A stretch of 62,971 nt of DNA from Strigomonas culicis (taxonomy: Eukaryota; Euglenozoa; Kinetoplastea; Trypanosomatida; Trypanosomatidae). Each line of letters begins with the position of its first letter. Position 1 is the stretch's first letter. A program made the position numbers and the translations under genes. The notes under the pieces are model-generated. The model worked only from the letters and a program-made list of their open reading frames with translations. It had not been told where the DNA came from and made no database searches. The stretch spans positions 1-62,971 of the forward strand of contig AUXH01000029.1 in NCBI GenBank assembly GCA_000482145.1. Direction: 5' to 3'. Shown one piece after another: positions 60,276 to 62,971 of the stretch.

Positions 60276-60640
60276 ATATGGTCTTCTCTCGGACTGCTTT
60301 TTTTTTTCGTCAGGCACCCTTGCCCTGTCCCTTGCTCTCGACTCGGTTCTGTGAGTTTTTCCCACTCTTATCATTATTCTTCTTTGTTGTTGTTGATGGG
60401 TCCCCCCGAAAAAAAAGACGGCAATTTCCAAAGCACAGAGAATACCCTGCGGAGTGCGAGTCGTGGCCTACCTCCTTCCCAATGTAACACTTCTGTACGC
60501 CTTGACACTGATCTTTATCTGCATATTGACTTCTCTCTATTCTTCCTTTCACGCTTGTTGTTCGATGGGGTAGTTAGATAGATCGAATAGAAACTACGTA
60601 GGGTCTTTGTATCAATAGAATACAGAGAAGGTAAGGTAAA

Positions 60641-60664
60641 CAACAACAACAACAACAACAACAA
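60641..60664 (+). repeat. CAA trinucleotide repeat in likely 5' leader
   Basis: Eight CAA units lie just upstream of the WD40-like gene. Similar CAA runs precede the dynein and p166-like genes. Confidence 0.9.
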
Positions 60665-60699
60665 GGAACCGATCCGTCGATTACCCATTGTGCTGTACC

Positions 60700-62971
60700 A
60701 TGAGTGATCAGCAGCTGTCCAGCCCGACTCGTGTTGGTGGGCATCATGTTAAAGGCAGTCTGCATGTCTCTACAGGCCTCGACCAGAGATTCATGGTGTA
60801 CGTGCTGACACCCTACAGCATTGCGGTGGTGGAGCTGAACAAGGTGTACAACGATGAGGGCGACGTCCTCTCCCTGCCAGCCAAGGTGGTGTGCGTGGAG
60901 GACCCCGCGCGGGAGGAGATTTCGCTGGTGCGGACACATCCCACCCACGACTGGTTGTGTGTTGGCACCGTCGCCCATGGCCTGTACGTGACGTCGGTGA
61001 CGGCGCCGGTGCTGGACACCACCTCGCGCATCCCGCTCTCCGTCTCCGGCGAGCAGTCGCACAGCGCCTGTTTCGTTAGCAGCGAACCGCTGCACATGCT
61101 GGCCTTCTCCTCGTCCTTCAAGAGCCGCAAGGGACAGTCGCCGCACCGGCTCTCCCTGTGGGACCTGAGCGGCGCGTGCCTGCTGTGGCGCGGCGCGATG
61201 GACGTGCTCGAGGCCATGTGCAGCTTCCCCGGCGAGGCGGCCTTCGCCGCGTGCACGGCGGAGCGCGTGTCGCTCTTCTCGCTGCAGCGGTCCGAAGCGG
61301 GCAAGGGCAAGGTGGGCGCGGACGGCGCGGAGAAGCCCAAGGTGGTCGTGCTGAGCCGCCAGTGTAGTGTAGTGGACGAGCTGAAGGGCTCCGAGTTCGT
61401 GGACTGCACGACCGGCAACAGCTCGGACGACACCACTTTTATTGCAATGACGGCGAGTGGGTTTCTGGTCGGCTTTGACAAGCAGACGGGGTCCGTGGTG
61501 CGCTGGATGGACTGCAAGGTGTTCCCGGCGCGTAGTGTGGGTGTCGTCGATAGCTACGTGTTTCTCTCCGGCATCCTCACGCGGGTCTTCCACCTGGAGA
61601 CCTGGGAGTTCAAGGGCAAGATGAAGCCGGATCGCGACGCCCGTGTCGCGGCCTCCAGCTACCTGAGCGAGCTCCTCGGCGCGGTGTACACGGCTTCGGC
61701 GCCCATTGGAGCCGACCGTGTCGTGTTGTTCTCCGCGTGCGGCGACATGGCCATCCACCGCATGACCGGCAGCAGAGAAAGCGGCGGGAAGCTGCACTTC
61801 CAGAAGGAGTTCCACTTCGCCCCGGTCCCGCAGTCGGATCGCGAGATCGAGTATCTCATGTCGCACGGCGAGGACGGCACGTGGGCGGTGGCCACCTCGA
61901 ACGCGCTGAGCATCTACTCCAGACATCTCAAGACGCTGAAGCTCCTCTCCATGTCCTTGACAGCGTCCCTCTACATTGCGGAGGACAATCTGGTGCTCTG
62001 CTGCTGCTCCAGCGCCCCCTCCAGCACCGGGCCCGGCAGCCACGCGCTGGTCGCCTACACGCCGGCCGACGGCTGGCGCGAGTGGGCGCGCGTGGAGGTG
62101 CCCGTGCCGTTCGTCTCCATGGCGAGCAACGGCTTCGAGTCGGTGGGGCTCTGCAGCGAGGGCAACCGGGTGCGCTTCCTGCAGTGCCGCTGGGAGGCGC
62201 TGTCGCCGGAGAGCCGCAGTCTCATCGTCGACTTCCCCAAGGAGGTCGTCTTTAGTACGGCCGACGTCGTCGGCCACACGGTCCTGACCGCCGATGGGCA
62301 GGTTTTCGGCTTCTCGCACAGCAGCATGTACGACGCGTGCGGCAGGGTAGCCTCGCTGTCGGGCACCTTCGTGACTGCGCGCGCCTTCGGCACGGAGGTG
62401 GTGGTGTGCACGACCAACCAGTGCGCGCGCTACAGGCCCGGCACGAGGGAGATGGTGCCCGTCTGCACGTTTGAGCGCATCCTCTGCTTGGCCTGCCACC
62501 ACCAGAGGCCCATCATCGCACTCGCGAACAGCGGTGAGATCCAAGTCTACGACCTTGCCAGCGCGTCCAATCCCCGCCTGTGCGCCACCATTCTGCACGA
62601 CGTGGGGGCCTCCGACGGCTTCTCCTCGATTCGCTCCTTGCAGTGGTTCCCGGAGTGGCGCGTGGTGGTGAGTGACGCGGCGGGGCGCATCATGGAGTAC
62701 GCGGTGCCGAGCCTCAGCTCGCACGACCTCCCACCCATGGCCGCGGCCCCCGCAGCGGCGCCGGTGACGGAGGCAGCGGGGCGGAGCCGCCAACAGGAGC
62801 GGCTGGAGCGGCGGCAGCGGCGCTCCGTGTCGGCGAACATCCCGTCCGCAAAGGAGCTGTCCGACCGCTTCAACGCCCTGTCGGGGTACTACGAGACGCA
62901 GCGGACGACGGCGGAGCACGTGGAGCGGACGAGCACCCCGCGCGCCGGGCCGCGGCGCGTGCGCAGCATGG
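60700..62971 (+). CDS. WD40/beta-propeller-like protein, 3' end beyond window
   Basis: The open frame starts at the ATG at 60700 and runs for 757 codons to the window edge without a stop. The sequence is a long series of beta-strand pairs with loosely spaced WD-type ends (for example RLSLWDLSGACLLWRG, HLETWEFKGK and EIQVYDLAS), which suggests two degenerate propellers. After about residue 680 it turns Ala/Arg-rich and disordered. No enzyme motif or membrane segment is visible in the part seen. It is probably a scaffold, but the family is not recognised. Codons are GC-rich, as in the neighbouring Rag gene. The start is supported by the strand pattern beginning soon after it. Confidence 0.75.
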   Translation, partial: MSDQQLSSPTRVGGHHVKGSLHVSTGLDQRFMVYVLTPYSIAVVELNKVYNDEGDVLSLPAKVVCVEDPAREEISLVRTHPTHDWLCVGTVAHGLYVTSVTAPVLDTTSRIPLSVSGEQSHSACFVSSEPLHMLAFSSSFKSRKGQSPHRLSLWDLSGACLLWRGAMDVLEAMCSFPGEAAFAACTAERVSLFSLQRSEAGKGKVGADGAEKPKVVVLSRQCSVVDELKGSEFVDCTTGNSSDDTTFIAMTASGFLVGFDKQTGSVVRWMDCKVFPARSVGVVDSYVFLSGILTRVFHLETWEFKGKMKPDRDARVAASSYLSELLGAVYTASAPIGADRVVLFSACGDMAIHRMTGSRESGGKLHFQKEFHFAPVPQSDREIEYLMSHGEDGTWAVATSNALSIYSRHLKTLKLLSMSLTASLYIAEDNLVLCCCSSAPSSTGPGSHALVAYTPADGWREWARVEVPVPFVSMASNGFESVGLCSEGNRVRFLQCRWEALSPESRSLIVDFPKEVVFSTADVVGHTVLTADGQVFGFSHSSMYDACGRVASLSGTFVTARAFGTEVVVCTTNQCARYRPGTREMVPVCTFERILCLACHHQRPIIALANSGEIQVYDLASASNPRLCATILHDVGASDGFSSIRSLQWFPEWRVVVSDAAGRIMEYAVPSLSSHDLPPMAAAPAAAPVTEAAGRSRQQERLERRQRRSVSANIPSAKELSDRFNALSGYYETQRTTAEHVERTSTPRAGPRRVRSM

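Larger units (their letters stand above)
60243..60699. other. Intergenic gap with GT and CAA repeats
   Basis: The spacer begins with a GT repeat (60247-60275) directly after the Rag stop codon. T-rich tracts follow, and a CAA repeat (60641-60664) lies 36 bases before the next ATG, in its probable leader. No gene is seen. Confidence 0.5.

Noticed and set aside
60574..62919. A 781-codon minus-strand frame opposite the WD40-like gene
   Set aside because: The plus-strand frame has a coherent beta-strand pattern and fits the array direction. The minus frame is His/Arg/Val-rich with no domain.
1..62971. CRISPR arrays, insertion sequences or prophage
   Set aside because: No spaced direct repeats, transposase or phage genes are visible, and the window is eukaryotic.

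Overview
This window is nuclear DNA of a kinetoplastid protist, most likely a trypanosomatid. The genes have no introns and lie in two long same-strand arrays. They are separated by AT-rich, homopolymer-rich gaps that carry polypyrimidine tracts followed by AG, the signals for trans-splicing. Several products are typical of the group: a mitochondrial DNA polymerase of the POLI B/C/D family, a p166-like candidate for the kinetoplast attachment complex, TDY-type MAP kinase, SAS-4, kinesin-13 and an outer-arm dynein heavy chain. I cannot name the species. The AT-rich gaps argue against Leishmania or Crithidia and fit a Trypanosoma, Angomonas or Strigomonas type of genome.

Left array (about 1-12632, minus strand), read from the centre outward: a kinesin-like protein with a degenerate motor and a PH domain, a coiled-coil protein, a UHM/RRM-type putative splicing factor, a TMEM8/myomaker-like membrane protein, a decayed membrane-protein remnant, a leucine-rich-repeat protein, and a frame-broken secreted or surface glycoprotein.

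Centre (12633-15955): a divergent strand-switch region, the expected place for RNA polymerase II initiation in both directions. It holds a GC-rich island of about 1.45 kb at 13010-14480. Its base skew flips in the middle, so each half is G/T-rich on the strand that would be transcribed outward. AT-rich flanks on both sides carry long AAT-type microsatellites, one of them self-complementary.

Right array (15956 to the end, plus strand): pyrroline-5-carboxylate reductase, ribosomal protein eL42, CCT zeta, a 4663-residue outer-arm dynein heavy chain, a MAP kinase, mitochondrial DNA polymerase (probably POLID), squalene monooxygenase, SAM-domain kinesin-13, a p166-like protein, SAS-4, a Uev1/Mms2 ubiquitin-conjugating variant, a PPP-family phosphatase, a RagA-type GTPase and the 5' part of a WD40-like protein that runs off the window.

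Genes in such arrays are normally co-transcribed and processed singly, so neighbours need not share a function. Even so, the stretch from 20430 to 54236 holds an axonemal motor, a kinetoplast DNA polymerase, a microtubule depolymerase, a candidate kinetoplast-basal-body linker and a basal-body assembly factor. The most unusual items are the skewed GC island, the kinesin that has lost its P-loop, the unlisted membrane-protein remnant at 4441-4781, the acidic insert in the dynein AAA6 module and the two inserts in the MAP kinase.
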